This document shows positions 21,664 to 33,392 of a DNA stretch of 35,425 bases, piece after piece. The notes under the pieces were generated by a model. It had not been told where the DNA came from, made no database searches, and saw nothing but the letters and a program-made list of their open reading frames with translations. The stretch is from the NCBI GenBank assembly GCA_027604005.1, contig JADGJT010000233.1:1-35425 (forward strand), in the 5' to 3' direction. The translations under genes and the position numbers were made by a program. Position 1 is the first letter of the stretch; every line of letters begins with the position of its first letter. The stretch comes from Dinochytrium kinnereticum. Its lineage: Eukaryota > Chytridiomycota > Chytridiomycetes > Chytridiales > Chytridiaceae.

Positions 21664-23826
21664 TTATTCCAGATAGTCATCAACATTCACCAAGGGAAGA
21701 ATTCCATTCATTTCATCATCATCCTCTCCTTTAGCTGCTACTAAAGGTGGGTTAAGGCCACGTATCTCGGATTTTAGTGGCGTATCTTCCTGCTTTAATT
21801 CTTCTTGAAAATTATTAGGTATAAGCTGTAAATGTAAGTTGCTGGTATTCTGGGTGATGTACCTGTCTTCGTTGTCCACTATTATCGAAGTTTGAGGAAT
21901 TAGAGGAGGTGTAACTTATACAAAGCGGGTTGCATCCAATGCCTAAGGAAGGAATCTGCTCTATTAGAATGGAACTGTACAAATACTATAACGTACATCG
22001 TAATCATTTTGTTCAGATGCAGACAAAAGCAGCTGAGTAAAACGAGCAACAAAAATGGCTTGATCGCCATTGATTTTTGAGAAACTCCGGAGACATAATG
22101 TGGTGAGGCGGAATGCTCGCCATAGACTAACTGATTGATATTCCGTTCTAATCATCGCCTTAATAATGCAAAAGGACACATGTTGTAACGTCTTAGCAAC
22201 TATAATCAAGTCACTAGGAAGATATATCCCAGAATTCAAAATCACTAAGTTGAGAACTATTTCAATTAGAACAGAAAAAGTGGGAGAATTACCGCCAAGA
22301 CTTTCAGCCAAAATTTCAGTGTTTTCGGAGAAATGCAATGGGTCCTCAATTTTAGGACATAATTCACGAATTAATAGCCCAATGTCAGATAAGCTGAGGG
22401 AATCATCGAAGGCAAAAGATGTCCACTGAAAAGCTGCATTAAGAAGACGTAATGTTCCAAGGCTGATTGATCTGCAATAGTCTGAGCCTGATATAAATAT
22501 CGCAAATACCTGTGATGAGCCGATATTCCAAGCAATGATCGGCAGAGAATATTGATTTTTTTGCGTTGGGAGCGTTCAATACGATAGTAAGGAATGCTGC
22601 AAGGATTAACATCTGCCGAGATTTCTGTAAAACTCAACTATTGAAATAGTTTTCGCATAAAACTACTAATTGACAATATCCACGTATATATATTACTTTG
22701 AGGAGAATATTTTCTCTTATTTCCGTTAAATACAACAAAGACAGCGTTCTTACCTCCATGGCTTCAGAGAAAATCGACAAGAGATCAATACAAAGCCCAA
22801 GGAAGCTTGAAAAAGTTGAAGGATTGAGAGTATGCCTGCCGAAGTCAGCTTCTTATAACTTATCTAATAGAACTTACATTGCAGAATTTGATAGACATAT
22901 GAGTAGAAAGCGAAATATATGGGTAGTGCTACTATCGCTTATGGATACACTTGATGCAGGTAGTTTAGACAGCCTTAACGGCTCAAACGCAGTCCGTACA
23001 TCTCCGGGCTGTCCTATAATTAATTAAGAAACAACAAATATATGAGGGAAACCATTCAAATCTTTTACTAATCCTTGAAGAAATCTTTCCAAAGACATGG
23101 CACACATTCTTGCGGTGTCTACTTGTCCAAATTTCATCTGATGGGCTATTACTGTAGCCTTTGCGAGAATGTATGTCTGACTCTTTGGATGAAATCTGGT
23201 GAACTCAAGATCGGAAATCTCGAGGGCATGCACTGTGTACTGGTGGCATTGATTTGGGAATGAAGTTGAGAGCTTGCAGAAGGTTTCCAGAAAGACGAAC
23301 TTCAAATATATTTATTTTAGGTAGAAAACGTTGAATCCAACCTTTATATTAGGCGATAGTCCACTTAACTTTAATAGTGTCTCAAGCTTCGATGACACCA
23401 CCTTGTAAAGGCCATCCTTTCCGGAAAAAACACCACCTCGTATGCATTCAGCCGTTAAACATTCAATGGTGATCGCAGCTTCACGAATCATAAGTTCATG
23501 CCTACAGCTCTACAAATTTGCGTTTGACGTTGGCAGCACGATCCTTTTACCTTCATATAGGCAAGTAAATGGTTGGTCCAGATATGAAATTGCGTCTTCA
23601 CCGAGTTCGGGGATTTGCGAACCGTCATGCGGATGAGGTACATGGATGCCCATTTCGACATAGTATTGTCGGATAGCATCCATTCCTTCAACTGTTTGTT
23701 CCAAGTTTTCAATTCATCCTCCGTTAGCTCCGAGGAATAGTGCACCTGCTGCAATTGTTGCAACAGGGGAGCTAGCGTTGCAGGTGTTATTTCCTGTGGC
23801 TTGAAATTGCTAAGATCTGGTAACAT
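21664..23826 (-). CDS. Rix1/PELP1-like ribosome assembly protein (tentative)
   Basis: A multi-exon minus-strand gene with short introns. Exon 1 starts MLPDLSNFKPQ at 23826 and ends at the donor after AYMK; the next begins SCRHELMIREAAITIECL after a 41-nt intron. Later exons encode helical repeat-like sequence (for example SKFHPKSQ-like TRFHPKSQTYILAKATVI, LLIREFCPKIEDPLHF, FRLTTLCLRSFSK). The last exon ends in an acidic tail (GEDDDEMNGILPLVNVDDYLE). An N-terminal motif WNKQLKEWM ... MSKWASMYLIRM and an all-helical body with an acidic C-terminus recall Rix1/Ipi2 (PELP1), a member of the Rix1 complex maturing the 60S pre-ribosome. The similarity is weak and I did not resolve every junction in 21900-23450. 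It starts 38 bp from the divergent ALG11 start. Confidence 0.5.
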
Positions 23827-23864
23827 CTAAACCGAACTTGAGTAAAAAAAAAATTGTCACAAGC
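23827..23864. promoter_or_regulatory. Shared divergent promoter, RIX1-like / ALG11
   Basis: Only 38 bp lie between the two start codons. This gap is A-rich and has no room for separate promoters. Confidence 0.55.
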
Positions 23865-25708
23865 ATGCATATCATAGTCCTTCTTTTTGCATATTTAGTT
23901 TGGACTTCTGCCATTATCTTCCTCTGCTGGAACTATACTTTAAGAAAGTCAAAGCAAAGAACGAATCAGATACATAATAGCCAGTTTCGATACACATTTG
24001 CTTTCTTTCACCCCTATTGGTAACGAAAAAGGTTATCAATACTGTTGACGTTCAAAGTGATGGAGGAGGTGGCGGCGAGCGTGTTCTTTGGACTTGCATC
24101 GAAGCTATTCAAATTCACTTTCCTAATATAAAATGCGTTGTCTATGCAAGAAACACTGCGGGTGACATCGACTTCCTGCTTCGAAGGGTTCAGGTGTGTT
24201 CTATTTTTTTACTCCCTATAAACGTGAACAGGATACTTTCAACATCTCAGTTTGCAAGGAAGGCATTGTTTTAATATACCTAGATTCATGGCATCTCTTG
24301 GAACCTGCCAGGTGACATTAATTATCTTATATTAAATAACATTGTGAAAGATATCCAAGGTTGACTCTCCTTGGTCAAAGTATTGGATCTGTTTTTGTTG
24401 CGATAGAAGCAATGTACCGGCTTACCCCGGACGTATTTTTTGGTTAGTGTTTGTATGATAGCTTGCTTATAATTCAGATACTGTTGGATTTGCATTCCCT
24501 TATCCCATGATAAAGCATCTTTTTGGCTGCCAAGTATTTGCTTATGTGCACTACCCGACGATTAGGTGCCTGTCCTAACAGAAAATGAAAATAACTTTAT
24601 ATAGTACGGACATGCTCACTGCCGTAAAGAAGAGAGCAAGCACTTTTAACAATAGTTCTGTCATAGCAGAAAGTAAATTATTTTCTAATTGGAAAAAACA
24701 GTAGGACCCGCGTCGTTTTTACTTTGATACCCTTCCTTTTTTATATTTTCTAAGAAAGATAGTTACTATGATCTCTTTTATTTGTGTTATAAGGCTGTTG
24801 GAGGAAATGCTGATCTTGTTATGGTACTTCTGTCTCTCTTTTTGATATTAATGTATCAACCTAGGCGAATTCTTCATGGACTCATGAACATTTGCTTTAT
24901 TTATGGAATAATCCCGAGAGGTTACATATCCTCTATCCTCCCTGTGATATTGAAAGTCTTGTGGATATTCCGTTGTCTCCAAGGGAAAACATAATTGTTT
25001 CCATCGCTCAGTTTAGGTACTCAACTAGTCTCTTAGGATGCTAACATGGCTTAAGACCAGAAAAGGCTCACGAAATTCAAATCAAGGCTTTTGCGAATCT
25101 AATCTCGCGACGCGCAATACCTGGAGCCAGACTTGTTTTAATAGGCGGCGTTCGGAACAATAAAGATGCCAGTTTGTTGCGAGGTCTTCAAGACCTAGCT
25201 GTGAACTTGAAAATCAAGGTTGCTCGTGTTTCATTAGTGGATTAACTTTTAAAAGGACTCAATTGACTTTTTGCCAAATGCGAACTTTGAAGTAGTAAAA
25301 ACTTACTTGACGCGAGCAATAGTTGGAGTACACACAATGAACCAAGAGCATTTCGGAATCGGGGTCGTGGAATATATGGTATGAATATTTCGACTGAAAA
25401 TTATTTATTATGAAGGCTGCCGGGGTTATTCCTGTTGCTCATAACTCGGGGGGGCCGAAGATGGATATTATTGAGGATGGTTCAACAGGCAAGCTCACAG
25501 TCTTTGATGTTGCTAAACGCCGATAGGATTTCTCGCCCGGTCGGTTGAGGAGTACGCCGACAAGCTTATCCACATATTGGATCTCCCGGATGGCGATAAA
25601 TTTCTTTATCAAAAAAGGGCAAGAGACTTTGTCTCGACTCGTTTTGGTAAAAACAAATTTAGAGAAGATTTTGTTGCGCTATTGAAGGATCGTTTCAATT
25701 TCATCTAG
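23865..25708 (+). CDS. ALG11: ALG11, GDP-Man:Man3GlcNAc2-PP-dolichol alpha-1,2-mannosyltransferase
   Basis: Twelve exons (23865-24019, 24058-24193, 24232-24311, 24351-24442, 24478-24565, 24605-24672, 24759-24823, 24865-25016, 25056-25218, 25256-25378, 25416-25488, 25527-25708) total 1,377 nt, in phase, 458 aa. An N-terminal membrane anchor ([20 protein letters not shown]) precedes [17 protein letters not shown], the ALG11 nucleotide-binding loop (GGGGERV). Further family blocks are [85 protein letters not shown] and [11 protein letters not shown] with the GT-B E-x7-E motif. It adds the fourth and fifth mannoses to the lipid-linked oligosaccharide on the cytosolic ER face. Introns are mostly 35-45 nt (one of 86). 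The eleventh, 25489-25526, is GC..AG. Confidence 0.95.
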
Positions 25709-26294
25709 TCATCTATTCTGTGAATGGATGTTGTTTGACAACTGAAACTGCGGGAAATATTGGAGCGTTCGCAAAGTGAACCGCCCGAACTAAAGTAATC
25801 CCAATTTCACTGTAGAAGGCCCGTGCCTCTTTGATCATGGCAAAAAATGTTTAATAAACCTTGGCTGCGGCCCGAGATAATTGATACTTTGCAGAAAACC
25901 GGGAATGCTTACTGGACTGAGCCCTGAGTCTTTACAGATTAAAAAAACAAAGGACATATCACATGATACTTATATGAGTTGACCAAGTTAATTCAGGCAA
26001 AAGTCAGAGATTTCCTCGTAATCACTTCAGGATAGAGCCAAAAAGGAACTCGAGGCACTCGACATGAACCTGCGCTTCCTTCCCGGTCGTACCTATAAAT
26101 ATCTCTCCTTTTGTTAGAAGGACTAAAGTGTATTGTTCACGAATGATAAATGACATCAGAAATGTATTGCGTTAAAGACCTGCCAAATGTTGTGAGTATT
26201 TGCTTCTCTTGCTAAAAAGTGTAAAAATGCTGAAAATGAGGGTAAGGGATTTCAGCATTCACGGAATAAGCAAGTTATATGTCGATATCGTTTA
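25709..26294. other. Convergent intergenic region ALG11 / IFT140
   Basis: Holds the 3' flanks of both genes. AATAAA at 25853-25858 could serve ALG11. The part from 26131 on is duplicated at 21141. No exon or RNA gene seen. Confidence 0.5.
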
Positions 26295-26296
26295 TT
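26291..26296 (-). terminator. AATAAA overlapping the IFT140 stop codon
   Basis: The stop TAA (26297-26295) runs directly into TAAA, making the polyadenylation hexamer overlap the stop. Whether it is used is unknown. Confidence 0.4.
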
Positions 26297-29200
26297 AAGC
26301 AATGTCATTGTACAAGATTTGCTCATCCATGCCATCACTTTCACGCGTGTTCAAGGAATGAGAGTACCCCAGGGATCTGACGATATCTGCATCCTACTTG
26401 ATTTAGAAAAGCAAAGAGGAGCAAATACAAACCACATAGAAATCCAGATTTGCTAAGGGAACCTTTTTTATCATTAAATCAACGATATCTTTGGCTGATT
26501 GAAAATCTCCACTTGCGTAATGAGACTCTATCATCAAAGCATATATGTCGCCTATCCGGACGGCAAGCTATATCATGTAAGTTAGTCGTTTACAAAATTC
26601 TTTACCTCAATATTGGGCTCTTCAAGGAGCCCTTCACACGTTCGAAGCATCTCGGTCGGATTAGAACGAGCCACACGCTTAGCATTTATAAAATGCTCCA
26701 TATATTCAAGGCGATTTTGCAGAGACTTCTTCTTATGAGCAGCGATGTCAGACTCTTTATGCTTTTGAAGGCACTTGATCGCCTCGCGTAAAGCAGCCAT
26801 GGCCTAACTTTGTTATGTAAAAACTAAGATGAGTTTACCTTTTCGTAATTCTGATATTCATCAATCTCAACCTGGCAGCATGACTCATAAAATCCTGATA
26901 AGGAGTCATATGCGCGCGCCTACCTAGGTCAGCATAGGGAATTCCAACCATCAACCAACTTTTGAATAAAAATTTATGATCGCCTTCATCACTTGGTGAT
27001 TGCTCCTCCAATCAAGCGTTTGCAAAAAGTTCGCGGCCATTATATATATGTCTTTGTTCTTAGGCCCTAAAACATCTAAAAACGTTTAGAGCTTGTTAAA
27101 CGGGATTGCTAACTCGCAAAGAAGATTATTCGTTCCAAATCACCAGACTTCAGCAGTGCTTTCATCGCCTTGAGACGTTCACCTGCCTTCAAATTTAATA
27201 AAGCTTGAGGAGAGAGAGTTACCTGTGAGAACTTTTTGCAGGCCAAGTAAAAGGATTTCTGCTGCAGGCAAAGCTCAGCTAACCGATTAAGCAGGATTTT
27301 GGCCGATTCAGAGGCTTCATCTGGAAAAGTAAATCTCTCCGCAATAGCTTCCGTGATATGAATGCTTCGGCGCAAGCAGATATCAAGGGCCTTTGTGTGG
27401 TTAAGATATTTTCTCCTCACACACTAAACCTCTTCGAATTTTTTCGCGTTGCAAAGAAGCAATATTGCCTGCTCAAATCGTCCTTGTTCATGGAAAAATG
27501 ATGCACACTTCTCCAACAGTTCCGGGCTGTTTTCAGCTCCGAGCGTTTCCGCTAATCTTCTTAAAACGAGCGGATAAGGAAAAGGCTTTACCTATTTCTT
27601 CAAGCAACGCGAACTGGTTCGATTTGAAACAAAGATCAACTGCCTTTTCTAGATGCCCGCCACGATGAAGAAGGGTGATGGCTTTGTCTAAATTTTGGCC
27701 AGATGCTTCGAAATAGCTGATTTGATTAGGAATACTCTGTCTGGTATGTTAATTTCCTACATTGCAACATCTAGCATTAGGTTTGGAGTTCCTTGAAGCG
27801 CTAAGTTGACTAATTGATTGGACAAGTGAAACGATTTAGCCAAACGTATGGCTTGTGTAAAACACTGGGCCGCCGTGTAGAATTCAATCGATTGTGATAT
27901 CTGAGGTGGTGTAAATGCGTGGGCTTCATAGTACACCATACCTTCTCTTCTCTCTCATAATGTCTAGCAAGGTAGTATGCAGCTGCCTTGCTACTCTTTG
28001 ATCTGCATATTTCTTCGGCCTTCAAACGTTAGAAAAGAATTCAGATTCTACGCACCGATTGCAAATTTCCGCAAAAACAATGAATCCGCACAATAGATAA
28101 GATATCTTCAATTTCTTCATAGTATTTGAGAGCTGATGAAAAGTTGCCGAGACTTTCCTCAAATTGCGCACACCATCGTTTTACATTCTAAATTTAGAAA
28201 AGTACACCCATACCGCTAATACCTTCTCATTATTTAAGCACGTGAACAGCTCAAGATCAACTTCATTCGCGGAAAAAGATAAAGGAATCTCGATACTGAA
28301 GCAGTAAATTGCCGTTTTAGATGCAAACAAGAATATGTTCACTCACTTAGAATTTGATGATTTCTCAAGAGCCGCCGCTGATCCTACTCTGTCGTCGATC
28401 TCAAGTAAGTACTCCGCAAATCTCACATAGGTCGTTCGGAGATTGATACGGTCTTTTCTACTAGCGATATCTAGAGCCCTATCCCATTGTCCAAGCTCCT
28501 ACCAAAGTTCACAATATATCGGTGAAAATGCATACCTGATAATAAGTGTTTAGCAAATCAAATCTCTGAGCAGACATGTATAATTTTTCAATTTCTTCCT
28601 GCATTCCTATTCGGATGTTAATCCATCAGCTTTCACGGACACTACCTAGATACTTTGCCAATACTGCGGCTTTAAGCTGAACCGAATCCTCGTACCGCGC
28701 TTTTCGCACTGCTGCAACAGCCGCAGCATGTCCAATATGACTAAGGGATATGAGGGCAACATCCAATCGCCCCTTTTTTATGCATATCTTTGCTAAGTTT
28801 TTCCAGACCCGGTCATTTTCAATACGAGCTAGGGACTAATGAATTTAGTGAGTGCCATTAAAAGAAACCACCTTAAACGCGATGTCCAAATTCCCAGTAT
28901 CTACCAAGTAGCAGAAATCAACAATAGCAGACACGATTCCATTATTGGCCTCGTCCAAGTCAATAAAATCTGCCAGTGTTTGCTTGCGAATGGATGGTGC
29001 ATCAATCTCAAGCTATAAGGAAGTCAGAAAATTAACTTTCTGAACTCCCACCTTCGAAAAGTAATGAAAAGGTAACATCGCTCCAATAAAGGTCTCGCTA
29101 TCTGATGATTTTTGATACTGATCATGTAATACGATTCCAACATCGATTGAAACGAAGAAAATAAAAATCTATGTAATCAATTAGGTCCAGCCTACTTTTC

Positions 29201-31465
29201 AAAAAAGAAAGGTGACCTGATTATTTTCGCACTCTACAGACAGTTGTCGTGCGTCTATAGAATCCCAGCGAATATTAATAGGCTAAGCCGGTGTCAGAAT
29301 ATCAAAATACTATTGAGAAAACCTTAGCTGAAAATGATGTAAGATTGAACTCGAAAGTGGAGCCCTTTTCGAAGCAGAAAACGTAGAATGTAGAGCCAAT
29401 TTACAGTTAGATATGCAAGGTCTTAAATGTACCTTCTACTTCGTCCTTAAGTAAGTAAGAAACATAATCTCCGTTCGCATTCAAGCCGAAATTAGATATC
29501 TTATCCTTGCATTGCACCGATGCTATACTCTTTGGCTCACGCCGAGCTATATCGTAGACATGCACCAGATTTTCAGATGTGGCCTTTTGCAGGGTTACTA
29601 CACATGGAGGGTCTGATTTTAATACCACTGCAATCCGGTTGTTTGCAGAACATAAGAGTGAAATAGATCCCTCCGTGCTATTCAAATTTATACTTCCACG
29701 AAGTATACTGTTGAATGTGTATAAGTCGACCTTAGACCTTTCTGCAACAACTAATGTCGAGCTCTCAATGGTAAATAGTAAGGACTCTGTCTTCGTAGAT
29801 GAAATTAACTTCTGCGACGACATATCTAAGACTAGTAAGTAGAAAATTCCACAGAGACATTCGCTAACCGTCTGCATACTCAAAAAGAAATATATTGGTA
29901 GAGCTACTTATTGCAACCGTGTTTATCCCCAAAGCCACTTTAGATATCGTCTCGCTAACCTCAAACTCTAAAAACTTCTGCATTTTTTTTAATACTTTAA
30001 ATATCTAAATAAGAGTACTCCACAATCCCGTTCAAGCCTAAGGGAGCATGATCCAGTTTGATAGCAAAACGTATTTTTGAATAATGCATAACTGCGTAGC
30101 TGCTTTTTAAACACAGTTATCATCGCAGAATTTGCGCCAACAAATATGGTCCCCCCAGCCCCTGATGCCATTAATGAAAATGTTCAGATTTTATTCTTTA
30201 CTAACCCCAATGAATAGATGTGCACAAGGCATATGTCCGCAATGAAGTCATATTCTTCAAAAATTAGACTGCAGTTAATTTGACATAGCTTACACTCCAG
30301 GTAATAGGCTGATCCTTGTCGGAGCGTCTAGCATTAAGGCGCCATAAAACTATCTGTGATGTATCGGTTGCGGCTTACTATGTTAGCGCTTTCCTCTAAA
30401 AAGAATATACCTGCAAGAGTGCAGCTTTCTTGACAGTAGGCCATGCTAATGAAGTTCGCGCGATCTCCATTCGTTAACAAGGCATTGAGTCGATATAATA
30501 CCTTCCGCTTGGAGAGTTGTATTATCCTCATTAAAGATATCAATCATCCTGATAGAAGATGTTCCATAAACAATTCCAAGAATACTATCTTCAATCCATG
30601 AGAAATGAATTTGCCCCTTGTCCGTAATCCCCAAAGAGCTGATTTTAATCTTTCTCTATTAAACTGGCATTTCTGAAAATGCTACCTCATTCTCTAGGTT
30701 CAGTTTTCCATCCGAAGAAATGGTGATAAATAGCAAAGAGTAATCCTCTGTTATGACGACAATAGTACCCTCCTTTTCGAAGTATTTCAGTTCCTTTATG
30801 GACCCCAAAACACCGGATTCTGAGCAGTGGTTGTTGTCATCGGCGAAGAATACTTTCCCATTTTTTCCAATCAAGAAGAAGGAAGGACAATCTGGATACT
30901 GTCTTTAAGATATTAGCACGAAGGTATCTGGTTTTTCTACTTAGACTCCGCTTGTAATTTTGACGAGCGGAAAAAACAACGAGTGATTCCACCCTTCAAC
31001 CGATATTGACAGAGGGAGGATAGCTTGCCACGGGAATCAACCTTCCAAACAACTACGTCCCCTTCCTTTCTTGTTAGATTAAGCTTTACCAAAAGAATAT
31101 TTACTTGGTCGGCAGTCACTAAACGAGATCCTTTGGGACTCCAAACCACGCAGGCTATCTCGCATTGATGCAATATACCCTCTCTCCAAATAGAATCTGT
31201 TTCAGACCAGATAGCTATAATGCCTACATATTTAGTGCCGTATATGAATGTCCAAACCATTGTTCCAGCTCGCAGCCAGAAGTGGCTTGCTTGGATGCCA
31301 AACAATCGACGAGCACTGGAAATCTTTGGCATGTCGTGATAGCAATCTCAAAGTATCTAGGCTGAAGATGTCGACCGCGCCATCCTTGCTGGCTGCCACC
31401 AAAGGAAGCAGAGGATGCGATGAAACGACCTGAAATGCGCTGGCTATTGATTGTTGATTGTACAT
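26295..31465 (-). CDS. IFT140: IFT140, intraflagellar transport complex A subunit
   Basis: A large minus-strand gene with many introns of about 35-45 nt. The N-terminal half (31465 to ~29.3 kb) is WD40 propeller: [74 protein letters not shown], matching IFT140 order. The C-terminal half is TPR/superhelical: [178 protein letters not shown], ending [10 protein letters not shown]. These align through the whole length of animal IFT140. IFT-A drives retrograde transport and ciliary entry, so the organism has a flagellum. The ATG is 41 bp after the stop of the PWWP gene. Exon boundaries between 28 and 31 kb were read only in part. Confidence 0.93.
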
Positions 31466-31506
31466 GACTTGTCAGAATTGTCAATTGCTGTGCAACATTT
31501 TGGTAT

Positions 31507-32642
31507 TTATTCGGACATTTTCTTTTCATCCTCTGCACATATTTCCTTGTCTGCTTCATCCAGAGGAAGACTTGATCTCCACTTCTCCATGATATCCCTG
31601 CTTCTTGCTTTGATATTGTACACGTCATCGGCAAATTCTAGAAGAGAGATCTTCTTTATGATCTTCCCAATTTTTGTGTGCTAGAAACGTCAGCCCAACG
31701 AAAATCGATTGCATACCATTAATAGCTCAACCGTTATACTGGGGAAGTTTTCCACTTCAGATAAATACTTATCGGCTTTATCATGGATGGACTATAGATT
31801 GGTTAAAAGAAAATCTAAGCTGAAATGCAAACAGTTGGAAACCCATCTTGAAGAAATTTCTGAAGCTTTTTCCTCAATTTAAATAATTTGTCTGCTATAA
31901 AAAGTAAGGATTAATATGTAATAAAACTACTTCTTTGCTCTAATGTCTCGACGACATTCTCCTGCGACTCTTTGGTAGGGTTTGTTCCAGCGGATTCGAC
32001 GGGATTTGCCTTAGATAGTCAGGGATGCAATGAAAAAAAGTTCGCACCTCTTCGCCCGACGATGTCTTTTGAGCCTTTTTCTTCGGCCGAGTAACCGTTC
32101 CCTCCTCATGTCTCAATCTCTTCTTATTTGCAGTAGTTCCGTTGTTTTCAGCATCGGTCTTATGAGTTGAGAGGATATCCTGATGAGTGGGCGGATCAAC
32201 AACTTCTTTCAACGCCCGAAGAAATGAAGAAGATTTATTTTTCTTTGAATACTCCTCTCGATACTTGTCGAAAGGTTTAAAATTATCTGGGCCAATCCAC
32301 CCGCTAATACCAATTAGAAAATCAAAGAAATGAAAGAAAATAATTACTAGTCATGGGATCCAAAGAAATATACAGGAACGGCTTTCGATACTCGAGCTGG
32401 TTTCTTCAATAATACAGCAGAGGGCAAGCCGGTTTCATCTTCCACCTTTACTGTGTTATTTTTTCACTGAAATCTCAATCTCCGCATACTCGGCAAGGCC
32501 ACCAAGGGGAGCCTTTCAGTTTTCCCCATACAGTGGTTCCTACAGAAAGGTCAAGGGAATCGCCCGTATCTTGGCTAAGGGTGTCCTTCGTAGGAATATC
32601 CTTTGGACTCGACGTTTCCGCTTCGCTGCCCTTTTCAGACAT
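31507..32642 (-). CDS. PWWP-domain protein with C-terminal LEDGF IBD-like domain
   Basis: Exons read on the minus strand: 32642-32490, 32445-32348, 32303-32048, 32009-31931, 31891-31843, 31791-31717, 31680-31507. Exon 1 starts MSEKGSEAETSS and ends in VGTTVWGKLKGSPWWPCR, a canonical PWWP start. Exons 2-3 give AVPVYFFGSHDY and WIGPDNFKPFDKYREEY, completing the PWWP barrel, a reader of methylated H3K36 with DNA affinity. A Lys/Arg-rich linker (NKKRLRHEEG, RPKKKAQK) follows. The end, KLFKLRKKLQKFL ... DKADKYLSEVENFPSITVELLMHTKIGKIIKKISLLEFADDVYNIKARS, matches the integrase-binding/TFIIS N-terminal-like helical bundle of LEDGF/HRP2 in its helix pattern. Exons 1-5 keep phase, but exons 5 and 6 do not join in frame. 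One base is apparently missing near the GGG at 31842-31844, or splicing is unusual there. Confidence 0.75.
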
Positions 32643-32718
32643 GCGGTGTCCAGAATTGTAGTGTTATTTATTTTTGATTCGAAGTAATTTTTTATCTATC
32701 TTGAATTTGACAACTCTG
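32643..32718. promoter_or_regulatory. Shared divergent promoter, PWWP gene / DRC8
   Basis: 76 bp between divergent start codons, AT-rich. It is the only space for the promoters of both genes. Confidence 0.5.
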
Positions 32719-33392
32719 ATGACAGAAGCAATAACAAAGAGAGTGCAGTCTGGTACCACGGGTTAGCCCAGCCTTTATTAACGAAAGGAAAGCTTTTGCA
32801 ACTTTCGACCAGGCTAATAACAACACATGTGATGGTACCTGAGGAAGCAGTAAAATTCTTACTTTATTGTCCGCGAAATCGGAACTGTTTTGCGCTCTTT
32901 AGGTCTTTTTCCATCTGAAGAGCAAGTACGATTGTTCATAAAAAGTGTGCGTTTTAGTTCTCTTTCTATACTAATTTTATGAAAGATGGAAGAAGAGGAG
33001 CCCACTGGATATGTGCGATATGAGAGATTTCTTGCTACCACCATGGATATTCTGGCAGATCGACAGTGCCAAAAAGTTGATGAGGAATATCTGTACAGGG
33101 CATTTCTGGTATCCTCTATCTTAAGATTGGGCTGACAGCTTAAGAGTCTAGATACTGATAGAAAGGGCTACTTGAATCCGGATGAACTTCGTAACTACAT
33201 GGTTTCAGACGGAGAGCCGTTTACACAGGAGGAAGTTGATGAAATGTTAAATGTAAGAGGTATTTAATTTCAGTAATAACCGTTAGGCCGCGACAGATCC
33301 AACTGATAATAAGATATATTATGAAGGTTCTTCATTTGCATTGCTATTCTTAACATACATCAGATTTTTTGGCATTGCTTGGAGCTGAATAA
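32719..33392 (+). CDS. EFCAB2: DRC8/EFCAB2, EF-hand subunit of the dynein regulatory complex
   Basis: Seven exons (32719-32752, 32793-32834, 32870-32946, 32986-33108, 33145-33252, 33287-33326, 33364-33392) total 453 nt, in phase, 150 aa, close to the human protein's length. The sequence follows EFCAB2 throughout: SAFATFDQANNN, VREIGTVLRSLG, SEEQVRLFIKS, MEEEEPTGYVRYERFL, YRAFLSLDTDRKGYLNPDEL, MVSDGEPFTQEEVDEML, NAATDPTDNKIYYEDFLALL. It has a calmodulin-like array of EF-hands; the DTDRKGYLNPDEL loop is degenerate at some ligand positions. DRC8 belongs to the nexin-dynein regulatory complex of motile 9+2 axonemes, so the flagellum here is motile. Intron 2 (32835-32869) begins GT but ends TG in the only arrangement that preserves the family sequence. 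AATAAA lies 4 nt after the stop. Confidence 0.92.

Noticed and set aside
32753..32771. A possible 19-nt intron in DRC8
   Set aside because: Using the later acceptor at 32791-32792 gives a normal 40-nt intron, the right phase and a better match (QSAFATFDQ).
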